From: Cavia porcellus
Taxonomy: Eukaryota; Chordata; Mammalia; Rodentia; Caviidae
Direction of reading: 5' to 3'
DNA: 64,000 nt
Assembly (NCBI RefSeq): GCF_034190915.1
Contig: NW_026947503.1
Location: 24,014,532 to 24,078,531 of the forward strand
The notes under the pieces were generated by a model. That model searched no databases, was not told where the DNA came from, and saw nothing but the letters and a program-made list of their open reading frames with translations. Shown piece by piece: positions 24,961 to 39,455 of this stretch (positions are counted from its first letter, which is position 1; every line of letters starts with the position of its first letter). The position numbers and the translations under genes were made by a program.

Positions 24961-26901
24961 ATTAGGAAGAGTAGTCAGAAGTGTTATGTAGAACTCCTAA
25001 AGGGATGAGAATCCTGTGTAGATGAAAGAGTCTGAAGATCTGAGTTAGAACGGTGCCAAAAGAAATAGGACACAAAGCATAAAAAATAGATACATTTCAA
25101 AGAAAAAAGCTATGTGGTCAGAAATTTGATAGCCCCTTAGAAAAAACAGGATCAAAAATAGAGGGTTGAATAAATTCATTAACTGCTTCTTTCAGAAACT
25201 ACACAGAATAGGGAAAAAAATTTAACAGGATTTACCACAAAGTCATAAAGAAAAGAAGAAGAAATAAAAGCAACAAAACCTTGGAAGTTGAAAAACAGAT
25301 GGGGAGGTAGTGAATACTTAGCAGAAAGGGAAAAGTAAGCCCTTGGCTAGTGCAAGTGAGAATCAAGAGGCTGCAGAGTTCAGACCAAATCAAAAAGCCA
25401 AGAAAAACAGAAACGGGGGTGAAAACGGTGTCAAAACAGAAGGCTTGACTTAAAGTCTAAGAAGAACTTGTACTCTCAGATCTTGTCCTGTATATAGCCA
25501 GGATTTTGCCACAGCCACAGTCAGGCAGAAGATTCAGTCTTCTGAGGGGTAAACCAGAGGCTCTTGGGATTGAGGACTCTCAGGGGTGAAAGTAAGGGTC
25601 TCACGCTGAAAACGGAAGCGTTCAGTAAATGCTTGTACACTGAATGTCCAAACACTCAGCCTTCTCCCCTTCCTTGAGTTCCTGAATGACTGACTTTCTC
25701 AAACAGGGATTTGGACGTGTCTCTGGACACACTAAACAGCCCAGGAAAATGTCTTAAGCTGACATTGGAACATACCAGCCAGCTCACTTACAGTAGAGCT
25801 ATATATGAAGAGCTTCTACTAAACTGCTCTTAATATTCCATGAATACACTGCAGTGACAGCCGAGGGACATCATACATTACTAGAAAGCCCTACATCCCT
25901 TGTTATCAGCAGGGGGACTGGCAAATGAAATGAAGAAATACAGTTGCCAAAGTCTTGTGTCCTAAAGTAACTGAGCAAAGTAAGCCACGCAAGTTTGAAG
26001 CTAATAGACAAAGTTCAGTAACTGGCACCCAAAAAAATATACAACGTAATGCCAAAAGGTCTCTAAGAAAGGACAAGTGGTTAGATTAAAAAGCAGTGCA
26101 AGTGACTGTTTCGAGATGTGAAGGTGAGTGTGAAAGAGTCAGTAAGAGAGTTAAAAGAGGAAGCCAGGGAAGCGGGGATGGCAGGGAGATTGGGAACTGC
26201 AGCTTTTCGAAGCAACACTTGCTGGGACCACTATCAGTGCAGGTGCTTAGCCTCTCTGCCCTTTTCCTCTTTCCCTGGCTGCTGTTCAGTGATGGTGAAA
26301 GCAGAACAAGGTAGCTCTTTGTTGGCCGTGCCGAGCCCTTGCTCTTAACTAAAGGAGCACACAAGTTGGTTGCCTAGAGCAGATACTTAGTTAAGGATAA
26401 CATATCTAACCAGAGACAGTCTGTAGGGCTGATCAGAACCCATAGAGGCAAAGCAGACCTGAAATCATGCTTGTGGGAAAGGCTATTACGCAAAGGCAGC
26501 TTTTTAGGTCATGGTGCGAGTGGCGTGATCCTGTCATAGTGACCTGGCCTGCATCAGTGCCTGACAGAACACCTGTTTACCTTCATATGCTGCACAATAG
26601 AGCCAGGCTTCCTCTGCATCCAAGTAGAGTTTATCTGTCCACACCTAGGGAGATAATGCAGTGATTAATGAGATGCTGGGTCTGGTCTGGGAGCAAATGT
26701 TCAGCCTGAGCTCTTGACTTAGAGCCAAAGTCTCTGCAGAGGCTCATTAAACATTAGTTCATAGAAACCAAAAAGAGCAGATTCCCTAATTCTTTACAAG
26801 TATTGAAGCACCCACCCAAATTTGCACAGACTTTGGGCTAGCATGAGATCTCTAGTCATGTTAACTTACTCAGCCCCTTTTCAGCATTCCTGACCTCCCC
26901 C

Positions 26902-26919
26902 TCACACACACACACACAC
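26902..26919 (+). repeat. Short (CA)n repeat
   Basis: Eight to nine CA units. Confidence 0.85.
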
Positions 26920-27391
26920 CCTTGCAAACCTATTATACTACTCGTAGGAGCCCCATCTCTCTCTACTAACTCTCTCACCTTCGTGTTCCAAAGCCTCCCT
27001 CATACTCTCTGATACTGCCTGACCTCTAGCCCTTGCTCTCATATTTTTACACTAGTATTATCAGAGATGACCTTTCTCCTGCTGGAAGGAACTCTATATC
27101 ATATAGCAAAAGACAAAATAGGTCACCAGGGAATACTGGGTGAAGCATTTTTGTTCTCTGGACAGTGACAAAAGCCAAAGGGCAATGAGGTGACCTAAGA
27201 AATAAAAATACCAGTGGTATTTGCTTTAACCACCCAGACACTATAGGTCAAGTAACTGTTACAGAAGTTGAAGTGGCTGCCCCAGGGCTTGAAAGAGTTA
27301 ATGCTTTTCTGAATGGCGTTGTTCACACTTCATACTTGACCTTGAGCAGGGTACAGCTCAGACAGTCGGTTCCAGACCAGGATGGAGTTAA

Positions 27392-29716
<2,325 letters not shown>

Positions 29717-29869
29717 ATATTGATGAGTGCGCCACCAGCAACCAGACCCTATGTGCACACATCTGCATCAACACTGTGGGCAGCTACCGCTGTGAGTGCC
29801 GGGAGGGCTACATCCTCACAGAGGATGGGACAACATGCACCAGGGGTGACAAGTACCCCAACGACACTG
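29717..29869 (+). CDS. CCBE1: CCBE1 exon 6: calcium-binding EGF domain
   Basis: This 153-bp exon (51 codons, phase 1 to 1) completes the Asp codon shared with exon 5 to give [17 protein letters not shown], continues through [16 protein letters not shown], and ends [13 protein letters not shown] is the canonical N-terminal calcium-ligand motif of EGF_CA domains. [12 protein letters not shown] matches the full hydroxylation signature C-x-[DN]-x4-[FY]-x-C-x-C, so calcium binding and Asn beta-hydroxylation are expected. SNQT forms an N-linked glycosylation sequon, and NDT near the end forms a second one. The domain works in the secreted protein, probably stabilising the inter-EGF arrangement. The acceptor is TTCAATCCAG, with pyrimidine-rich CTCTGTCTCTGC about 20 bases further upstream; the donor is G|GTGAGT, a near-perfect consensus. 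Confidence 0.98.
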
Positions 29870-30030
29870 GTGAGTGGCACAAACACCACTACTCTCAGTC
29901 ATGTACATTTTACATCACATATTTATTTTCGGTTCAAAGGTGTATATGTTACACAGATATAATTACATAAGTTTATCTGTAATTGTAATGTTTTGCTTTG
30001 TGTTAGATATTCTAATGCATATTATATATA

Positions 30031-30048
30031 ATACATACATACATACAA
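30031..30048 (+). repeat. (ATAC)n in AT-rich tract
   Basis: Four ATAC units within the AT-rich stretch 29960-30190, just downstream of exon 6. Confidence 0.75.
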
Positions 30049-30837
30049 TGCATTTTGTATATTATATAAATTTTTTAAGTACCTATATATAAAATACAAT
30101 TATGTATTAAAGTCTATTATATTATTTTAGTGTTATGTATGTTACATATACTATGTTATATAATATGCACTATATGTAACATGCATGTTATCTACAGGCA
30201 TTTGGGAGCCCAACAAGGTTCTTCAGGCAACAGTGGCCAGGACAGCTGGTGCTTTTATGTAGAACCTGCAGTGAGAGGACATAAGTACAAAATAGAAGCG
30301 ATGACCATTCACTTCATGGTTGTGAGCTGGTGTGGGACGGAAGAAGGCAGTATGTTCATGGCAAAACTGGTAGATGTCAGTTATTATTTACAGCAAAGTA
30401 GGATGATTAGAGAAGAGGCCAGAAGCACTGTGTACTGTCAAAGAAAATTGGCTGAAATATAAGTGTGAACCATTTCCATATAAGGCACTTCTCTTCATCA
30501 GCACTACTCAAATTACAGAGCATGTTCTGTACCCATCTGTGCGCTATTTAGTTGATTCATGATTGGATAAAACCAGTAATTGAGAGTATTTAGAAATTTT
30601 TTATACCAATTTGACAGAGTATTTTTATTTAAATCCAAAAATTTATGCTTGTGTTTTATGTCTGAGTTTTTAAGCAATCCATTTTGTATTTTTGGAAAAT
30701 ATTAATCCACAGTCAACTGAAAAAAAATTCTAATGCTGGTCCTTCAGCAGAGTTGAAAAGCTGATTTATATCCTGTCATCCGGCTTTAACTGTAGTGTCT
30801 GGCTGCTCAGGCATCTAATCAGTCTCAGTGCTGGCTT

Positions 30838-30995
30838 GCTTTTTTTGTTTGTTTATCTGTCTTAAGACAGGATCTTGCTATGTAGTTCAATTGGCTGCAA
30901 ACTCACTGTGTAGCCCAGGCCGGCCTTGATCTCACAGCAATCCTCCTGCCTCAGTCTCCCAAGTGCTGGGATCACAGGCATGCACCACCATGCCT
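30838..30995 (-). mobile_element. B1 SINE (7SL-derived), antisense
   Basis: The reverse complement of the region reads as B1: GCATGGTGGTGCATGCCTGT, GATCCCAGCACTTGGGAG, GGCCGGCCTGGGCTACAC and AGCAAGATCCTGTC, with the A tail seen as a T/G-rich run at 30838-30858. Monomeric, without an ID part. Confidence 0.9.
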
Positions 30996-31004
30996 ACTGG
31001 TTTT

Positions 31005-31028
31005 TTTGTTTGTTTGTTTGTTTGTTTT
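31005..31028 (+). repeat. (TTTG)n repeat
   Basis: About six TTTG units next to the antisense B1. Confidence 0.85.
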
Positions 31029-33534
31029 GCTTTTTAGTTTGGATTTTAAAAAGAATGAGAGAGAGAAGCAGAAAGAACCACACAACTGATGTCAAACATT
31101 CCATAAAATATCTTGGTAGACAATCGCCCCATTTACTTGAGAACTAACTCAGATCTCTCTACCAAGATAAAAGTTCCTTCCTGGTCTCCAAATTTAGGAT
31201 TTTGGCCTATATGAACCGATATGAAGGGCTTTCCAACCAAGATGAACTTTGAAGCAAAATAGTGGCTGCTGACCATTTTAACAGATGAATTATCTGAAGA
31301 GAAAGTCCTTGACCATTTAGAGAACTTAAGACCAAGTCCCATATGACATGGGCCCCTGTTGAAAACAAGGAAGTTGCTATCATTTCCCAGGTTCAGGGCT
31401 CAGCTGGCATCTAACGTCCCTCAGAGCAGAAAGTGTCCGGGACATGGTCAAGAGAGGGTTGCTGGGCCAGGCCATGTCTGGGAGGAGAGCAGTTTCTTAG
31501 GGCAGATTATATGAACCAGAAAATGCAGGGAGATGAACAAGTTAGAAATGCCTGGCCCTCATGAAAGGGAGCCCCAACTTCAGAAGAGGTGGAAGGCAGC
31601 ACACAGCTGGGGACCAGCTGCTTCCTAATAGAAAACTATAAAGTGAAATTCAAAAGAGCAACTCAGCTGAGTCATGAGGGAGCCACCTTATGTAGAAGTA
31701 AATGCACAAGAGCTATTTGGAGCCGTCTCAGGACTGGGCAGTTGGGGATCATCTGAATGAGCTCGTGGACTGGGCTTGAGGACACACTGGAAATTGGAAG
31801 CAATTGAAACCTCTCCACCCAGAGTGACCTTAAAGCAAGGGTCAGTGGTCTCCAGAGCAAAAGAGTTAACTGAGAAAAAGTAATGCTTACAAACTGTGAG
31901 TTTTTAAATTCAAAACGAAAGTGACAACAGGTTGTCCCTCAGGCAAAGATAATAAAAGACAAGCAAAGATACGTAATTTACTTAGATTGAATCCTTTGTT
32001 GAAAGGAAGAATCTCATGGAAGAGTTAGGTGCAGCTTTTTAGCCACTGATCTATTAACTTGTGATCCTACTTAAGAATTAGTCACAAGAAAGCAGTTTTA
32101 TGATTTTTTCACTTTGTAATTGAATTTCTAGCTGCCAGTGCATAAGGCTATGATGTGTCTAACTAAACAAGCATATACATTGTATCTTAGCTTCACTTTT
32201 ATGTGCAGGAAGTATCCTCTTTACCAAGGTATAAAGGGAGAGTGGAGCAACCCAATCTAGGGCATGAAATTCAGGAACAGCAGCAACCCTTCCTGCTGAG
32301 TATCAGGGCAGGAGTCTGTGCTGAGTGTGAACAGATAGCACAACTCAACCGCTTCCGTAGAAGCACCTGCCTAATAGAGCAAGACAGACCATAACTAGCA
32401 GTAATCAGATTCCAGACAGAATTGCAAAGACTAATGTAAGACTTTATAAACTGTTTGCTCTGGATCTCAGATGGCCCCCACCCCCTTAGCTTCTTGACCT
32501 TATACTTCTTCAGTCTGCAGGGAAGTAGCCTCCTATAATCTCTCTGCCATGTGCTAGCCTAGGAATGACTCTAAGGCAGAGTGCAGTGAAAGGTCTGGCT
32601 TGTGAAAGGCACTCCCATGTCTCCACCTTCAAAAGGGTGGACCCAGCAGTCCTACAGGAGAAAAGATGTGCTGGTCTCATAGCAGCTTTGAAATTAGCAA
32701 AGAGGTTAATGTGTGATGTCATTATGAGGAGCTCACTCATATGCTTTATTCCCTGAACAACACACTGTAATTCTTTAAAACTTTGCAAAGAGTTTCTGAC
32801 ATGTATAAGAGGTCAAGATGACCAGTTCAGTTCTCGTGGCTAATTCGGTGAAAAATGAACAAAAATATCTAATATATTTTTGCACCTTTTTTGTATGTTC
32901 TGTAATGACACAGTTAATGTTAACTTTTTTCTCAACCATTTGTCATATCTTTCCTCCACATTCTATTCTGTACGACTTTTATGGGCATGTGAGGTATTAA
33001 TAAATATTTCTGCTTATACTCCCATGCTCAGACATTTAAGAAAATATGCATTACTGCACCCACATCTTCAGGATTCACAACTCAAAACTTCAAAGAAATT
33101 GATATTGAAAAAAGAAAATATAGTTAATTTTGATGAAATCTTAATTTCACAAAATGTTGTAAGAAACCTGAGAAACGTCTCGTAGGTAATGGTGCCCTAA
33201 AAAGTATAAATTAGAAAATTTTTGTGTCAAAAATCTTAGCTCTGGGGCCACACTTGCTAGATTTTCTGTTTGACTCACAATGAAGATTGTCATTGCCAAG
33301 AAATGGTAATCAGAGTGGCCACGGTTCAATGGGGAGTGATTTACAATGGAGTGCCCAGCATTTAAAAAATGAAAACTGCCCCTCCATTCTTCCATGTTGA
33401 GAGACACTTGGTTCCTGCTATGGTGACATAAATGGCAGATATCCATCTGCTTAATCTAATAAGAACTATCTATTGGTTATGCCGTTGGACCTTTTTATAA
33501 CACAAAACTGTTGCAAATATTAGGCTGAAGAGTG

Positions 33535-33563
33535 TCCCCTCTTTCCCTTCCCTCCTCCTCCTT
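33535..33563 (+). repeat. Homopyrimidine tract, 29 nt
   Basis: C/T only (CCCCTCTTTCCCTTCCC then TCCTCCTCCTT); no adjacent splice acceptor or exon was recognised. Confidence 0.8.
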
Positions 33564-35855
33564 ACATACAGAATTTCAAAGAGAAAAAAATAAACACTCT
33601 GACAAAACACCAGAATCTACTGTATCACATTTCCTCAGTTCAAAAAAATTTTTCTCAGTATTTAATTTTTCGTAACTGTTCTCTACTGAACTCTCCACCT
33701 GTATACAGAGAAATAGTGTTTGGTTTTATACTCCACTAAGAAAAATATCTAGGGTGTGTTCAATGCTGTTATTACTGATTGTACTACTTTAGCCAAATAA
33801 TAGTTTAGTCAGTTGTTCTTCCTTATGTGCCAAGACTGAATTTGCCTGAAGGTCACAAACAGTACTATAGGCCAGTGCCAAAGAAGCAGGGGCTGGGCCA
33901 GATATTCAACAGTGTCTTGTCTCCAATAAGCTGAAAAGGTAGAACCTTGCAAAACAGACTGAAAACCCAAATGCCAGCTACATCTGTAAGACATGTCTGA
34001 GAAATAGTGAGAAATGAGTTCTCAGTAATAGCAATAAAGATACCTACCATAAACAATTTACGAGCACTAGTGCCTGAATTAAATAAAAGATACATATCTA
34101 TATTAAAATGAGAAGGCATGAGACTTCCAAAGGCAAACCCAGAGGGCAGTAAGGTAGAATAATTTGAAAGTTACCTACCTGGCTTCTCTGAAGGCGTCAC
34201 AGCAGAAGTCACATGAATGAGGCTCTGAAAACAATCAAATAAATAATTTCTCAGTAACTTCAGAGATGATGACCATAATAAAAGGCCTAATTAGTGAATT
34301 AAAAAACATACAGATAACAAAATGTAGAAGAGCTTAGGAAAATGATAGAAACCATGAATGCCCAATATAGGACAGAAATAGAATCTGTGAAAAAGATTTA
34401 GTAGGATATCCATGAGATTAAAAATTCTATTGAGAGTCTATGCAGCAAAATGAACCAATATGAGGACAGACTATCAGATCTACAAGACATTTTTGTAGTT
34501 AGTAATCTTGAGGAAAAAAATTTCTTTAAAGTAGCAAGGGACCACAAAAGTCAATCCAACAGCTGCCAGATGATGGGAGAGAGTGAAAAGCAAGAGTAAT
34601 GCAAATTACATTTTTTAGAAAAACTTGTTCACAAAACTAAGTGCAGAAAACTTCCAAAGCAGGGAAAATCTCAGTCTGATAAAAACCATCTATGAGAAAC
34701 CAACAGCCAGCATCATACTAAATGGATAAAAACTGAAAGCTTTCACTCTAAAATCAGGAACAAGGCAAGGATGTCCACTCTTATTCAACATAGTCCTGGA
34801 AACTTTAGCCAGAGCAATTAGACAAGATAAAGACATAAAAGGAATAAAGATAGGAAAAGAAGAAATTATCATTATTTGCAGATCACGTGGTACTTCACCA
34901 AAAGACTTCTAGATTTAATGAGCAAATTCAGGAACATAGCTGGTTACAAGTTAACACTCAAAAATCAATAGCCTTATTATACACAAATAAACTCACTGAG
35001 AGAAAAACTAGGGAAAGAATATCTTTTGCAGTAGCATGGAAAAAAATTAAAATATCTAGAAATCAATCTAACAAAGGAAGTAAAAGGCCTCTACACTGAA
35101 ACCTACAGTACTCTGAAAAAAAAGAGATTGAAAAGGATATCAGAAAATGAAAAAATATCCCTTGTTCTTGGTTAGGAAGAAACTGTACAATTTTAAAATT
35201 GTATACAGATTTAATGCAATCCCAATCAAACTTCCAATAGTTTATCTCACAGAAATAGATAAATCTAAAATTCATTTGGAACCAAAAGAGTCCTAGAATA
35301 ACAAAAGTAATTCTGAGCAACAAAGTTAAGGCAGGGAACATTACAATCCCAGAGCTGAAAATATACTATAAATCAACAGTAATAAAAACAACATGATACT
35401 GGCAAAAAAAACCCCTAAGGATCAGTTGAACAGAATAGAAGTCATAGAAACATCCCCAAACACACTTAGGTACCTTATATTTGACAAAGGGGCCAAACAC
35501 ATTCACTGGAAGAATGGCCTCTGTAGTAAATGGTGCTGGGGAAACTGGCTTTCCACATGCTGAAGATTAAGATTAAACTCATACCTTTCACTGTACACTA
35601 AACTAAAAGTGGATCAAAAATCTAAACATTAAAATAGAAGCACTAAATCTGCTAGAGGAGAGAATAGGTAGAACTCTTGAAGATATTGGTGTAGGCAAAG
35701 ACTTTATGATCAAACCTTAATTGCACAGAAAATAGTACAAAAAATCAACTGGGATTTCATCGTTACTAAAAAGCTTTTGCACAGCCAAAGAGACAACCCA
35801 CAGTGTGGAGGAAAAAAATTTTCTAGCTCTTCCTCAGACAAAGGACTAATACCTA

Positions 35856-35857
<2 letters not shown>

Positions 35858-35897
<40 letters not shown>
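35858..35897. repeat. (TA)n microsatellite
   Basis: About 20 uninterrupted TA units inside the old L1. Confidence 0.95.
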
Positions 35898-36068
35898 CCC
35901 AAAAAATCAAACTTCACCTAATTTAAGGACTCAGTCCAAAAATGGGCATCTGATATGAACATATACTTCTCAGATGAAGTAGAAGAGGCAGATAAATATA
36001 TGAAAAAATATTCAACATCATTGGTCATCTGAGAAATGCAAACTAAAATTATTAGGGCACAGCTATAA

Positions 36069-36657
36069 TGTAAGAACACATTTATAAAATAGCAAACTTA
36101 CAGGTATTTCATGATAAAAAAATTAGAGATTCAAACCAAGTTTCTGCTCCTAAATTCAGTTGACCTTGACAGTGTCTGAATCCCAGCTACACACCACTGA
36201 TAAGCACTGAGTCACTGTAATTTATACCTTAAGATACCCCAAGTCAGTCAAGGACACCATTAACTCTGCTCATCCTGTGAGTGCTCCTTCCCCTTATTCC
36301 TGGAATGTTTCACCTTTAAGGGCCCCCTCTCCTTGTTCCTGGAGTGTTTCTATATTATGATGAACAAGTCCTTTGTTTCAACAAATCTGTTCAAGGCTAG
36401 CATACTTTTCAATATATGACTAAATGCATGTAACCAACTACCTAATATTTTGTTGCTTGCTTTGTATCTCCCACTTCTAAATTCTATCTAAACTCTCTGT
36501 GAACTCCCAGCTGTTGCCTTTGAGGAACTAGCCCGCAACAGTGCACAGGTGTGAAGATTCAACTGTCCACTGGCGAAAGATTAAACACTACCTTCTTATC
36601 TCCTTGGCTCAAAGAGTCATCCTTTTGGTTTAGCTTGGGCTTGGGGATTTTCCCACA
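36069..36657. mobile_element. LTR-like insertion inside the old L1
   Basis: About 589 bp begins TGTAAGAACA and ends TTTTCCCACA, giving the 5'-TG...CA-3' ends of a retroviral-type LTR. It is flanked by ATAA on both sides (36065-36068 and 36658-36661), consistent with a 4-bp duplication as in class I ERVs. L1 ORF2 sequence resumes on the right (GAGATTCCATCTCA). There is no coding sequence, so it would be a solo LTR. The four-base duplication is short enough to arise by chance. Confidence 0.5.
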
Positions 36658-36868
36658 ATAAAAAAACACAGAGATTCCATCTCATCGCAGAAAAAATTAC
36701 TATCTTCAACAAATTAACCAATAATAAATGCTGGCAGGACTGTGGAAGAGAAAGGAGCCCTTCTCCACTGTTGGCGGGAGTGTAGAGGGTACAGCCACTG
36801 TGGAAATCAGTGTGGAGATTCCTCAAAAATCTAGAATTAGAGGTCCCACTTGACACAGATTCCTCTTC

Positions 36869-36948
36869 TACTGATAGGGAGACAAAGTAAGGGTGTGTTG
36901 GCTCTGTACTCACTGGCTTACTAGTCTTTATTTTTGTTTATTTTCTGA
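36869..36948. repeat. Direct repeat copy A (pair with 38181-38268)
   Basis: The sequence TACTGATAGGGAGACAAAGT and what follows is about 85% identical to 38181-38268 in the same orientation. The two copies are 1.3 kb apart. It begins exactly where the old L1 ends. It may be an LTR edge or a shared dispersed repeat. Confidence 0.6.
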
Positions 36949-38180
36949 GTTTTCTCCTCTTTGGACAAAAGGGTTAAATTCCATGAGTTCTGAAGACCCT
37001 TTTACCCTCCAAAATATTTCAAAACTTGGTGTGATCTTATATAATATTTTCCTAGCCTTAGGATTGCTTGCCAATCTTAGGATTCCCCATGCAACCGGCC
37101 ATGCCAGACAGAGTGGAGAGGGCCAGTGACAGAGGCAGTGACAAGAGTTTGTCAATAGGAAAGGACAACAGGAAAGGCAAAAGCTTATTTAGAACACTGA
37201 GTATACTGTCAGGCAGGGTAGGGAGCCAGTTTCCAGAGAGGAATCACCCAGTCAGGGGGAGTGACTAGGGTTTTTATAAGGATGGAGACATGGGAAAGAG
37301 TCTGAGCTGGCAAATAGAAACAATTTAGAAATGCACTTTCCAGGGGATCCTGTTTTTAATTGTTCAGGAATACCTGTATTGTGTCTAAGGTTGTACATCA
37401 AAGTATCAAATTGTCAAGGCCTCTTGCTTAGGCCTCAAAAAGGCTCTTTAAATTTAGACAAGAGTATTTGTATGTTTAAACCTTTTGGGGAAAGATATAG
37501 CACTAGCTCAGAAGAATAAAAGATTATTTTTGTATTTACTTATAGTTTTTGATGTTTTTAGGCATCATTAGAGTGTTTCATGCATGTCCAGTATCTCATG
37601 GACAAAATTGTGTTATCAAAAGTTTGTGTTCTGAGAATGTTAACCTTTTCTCACTACACAGACCTTTTTGCTCTCCTTTAAGTACTGAAACTTGCAAATA
37701 CATCTGGGTTCAACACCTTCTAAGCAGAGAACTTTGCATCAGTATCTAAAAGATGAAGAAGCACATATCTGAACATTCAACTTAGCAATCAGAAATGCAG
37801 GGCAAAAATAACCCTGCCTTCTAGAGCATCAGACACAGCTAAGCAGTTTTGTCTGCTTTTGATTAATTAATAAGCCCAGTATTTCATCAGTCATTTTTTA
37901 TGAAGATATAATGATTACTGAGTATAAACACATGTCATCTAAAATTAGCTCTCCCTCTTCCATCCTTTTTTAAATTTTGCATTTTCAAATATATCAAGAT
38001 TGTAGATGAGGAATTTAAACCCCAAAAAAATGCCTGGAATAGAAAGGGCGTGGACTGGCCTCTGATGATTGACGTTTGCAGTTCACAGACATGGTTAATA
38101 TGCATTCAGTCACTTTGATTTTTTTCCCCCTTTGAACACATGGGGCTGGAGCCAGCCTAACCACCCCAGGGAGTCTGTAG

Positions 38181-38268
38181 TACTGATGGGGAGACAAAGT
38201 AAGGGTATGTTGGCTCCATAGTCATTAGCTTACTGCTCTTTATTTTTCAACTTCTGTTTATTTTCTGA
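38181..38268. repeat. Direct repeat copy B (pair with 36869-36948)
   Basis: Same orientation as copy A, with a short internal insertion (CAACTTC-like) before the common TGTTTATTTTCTGA end. Sequence beyond both copies is unrelated. Confidence 0.6.
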
Positions 38269-38361
38269 TAACATGACCATAATCCCAAGTGTCACTTAAC
38301 TGTAGTTCAAAGTGTCAGAAACAGCCAGGTGTTTCATATAACCCTAAAGCGCCACTAATCT

Positions 38362-38475
38362 ATAGATGAGTGTTTTCAACCTTGGAGTCACCTGAGGATC
38401 ATTAACACAAGCTGGTACTGTTGCCTCGATGCCACCCCCAGATAATTGGTGAACAGTAGGTTGCGCACGCACATA

Positions 38476-38516
<41 letters not shown>

Positions 38517-38540
38517 TGTAATGTGCCTCCAGGGCTGAGA
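38362..38540 (+). mobile_element. MER5-like hAT remnant with CA microsatellite
   Basis: GTTTTCAACCTTGGAGTCACC, then GCCACCCCCAGATAATTGGT, resembles MER5; a CA run of about 19 units lies inside its 3' half. Confidence 0.6.
38476..38514 (+). repeat. (CA)n microsatellite
   Basis: About 19 CA units without interruption, within an MER5-like remnant. Confidence 0.95.
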
Positions 38541-38701
38541 GCACCAACACCAGAGCATGAATCTGCAGTTCACCTTTTGAAGACAAACATGCTTTGTTCA
38601 CTTACTACACTGCCCAGTTGAAATACCTTAAGAACATTCTTTGACTTTTCTAAGATTATTAGATACTGTCCTTATGATATCTAAGGCACTAGATATGTTC
38701 T

Positions 38702-38798
38702 TTTTTTTTTTTGAGATTTTTAAAAAATTTTATTTAAAGAAAAAAACTAAAAGGGTACAAGTAATACAGAATTTAAAAAAAAATAAACAGTAAGAAAT
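38702..38798 (-). mobile_element. Severely 5'-truncated L1 (3' terminal ~95 bp)
   Basis: The stretch matches the 3' end of the full-length L1 (GGGTACAAGTAATACAGAA, then an A run and AACAGTAAGAAATCA on the plus strand, as at 47057-47107). The poly(A) tail is the T run from 38702. It is flanked by a perfect 15-bp duplication, CACTAGATATGTTCT (38687-38701 and 38799-38813), so it is a genuine independent insertion made by target-primed reverse transcription. Confidence 0.9.
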
Positions 38799-39261
38799 CA
38801 CTAGATATGTTCTAATACAATGTTTAAGCCACTCAACTTCTGTAAAGATTAGAGCTCTGTGCCCCCATGTGGCTAATTAATGATACTGCGTCTAATTGAA
38901 ACAAAATTAGGTGATACCTCACCACCTTTCCCAGACACAGATGGCCACATCATAATTTAAGAAGGCTGAAAATATGCAGGGGGAGGCATCTGCTTATGTG
39001 CCCAAATGAATTATTAATATAGGGTACACTGGATTACTTTTAGCCTTATATTGACATTAATGTAGACAAATTGTACCTCCAAGGCAGTTGGGTGATCCCT
39101 GTTTTGAGTAGTTTTATGTTCAAGTTTTATACATGTAAACAAAATGTGAGTCCTTATTTAACTTCAAACCTTCTGGAACATTCAAGTTTGACCATCACAA
39201 ATGATTTCTAGTACCTTACCACACATTTCTAATTGTGTAGGGAAAGAGTAATAATAATATT

Positions 39262-39455
39262 AATCACAGTGAGTACCATGTGTGGAGCACTTGGCGTTGG
39301 CAGGGCATTGTTCTGTGACCTACATGTCTTATTTCAATGACTCCTCAAAGCAATCACAGTGACAGGCACTATTACCATTTTACCCCTGAAGGAATAGATG
39401 CCCTGCCCACCTGTAAGTACTAAATGACAGTGCTGAGATTCAAATCCTGACTAAT
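39262..39455 (-). mobile_element. MIR SINE
   Basis: Reverse MIR: GGAGCACTTGGCGTTGGCAG, GCACTATTACCATTTTACCC and TGCTGAGATTCAAATCCTGA. Confidence 0.7.

Larger units (their letters stand above)
34230..36868 (+). mobile_element. Old L1 fragment, rearranged
   Basis: From about 34690 the sequence reads as a degenerate L1 ORF2 reverse-transcriptase region (AGCATCATACTAAATGG, CAAGGATGTCC, GGTGCTGGGGAAACTGG near 35530) and continues to the C-terminal part (GCAGGACTGTGGAAGAG near 36735, CACTGTGGAAATCAGTG near 36797). The stretch before 34690 resembles ORF1 coiled-coil coding sequence, so internal deletion has joined ORF1-like and ORF2 parts. There are many stops, and an LTR-like insertion interrupts it. 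It is clearly older than the intron 7 L1. Confidence 0.8.
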
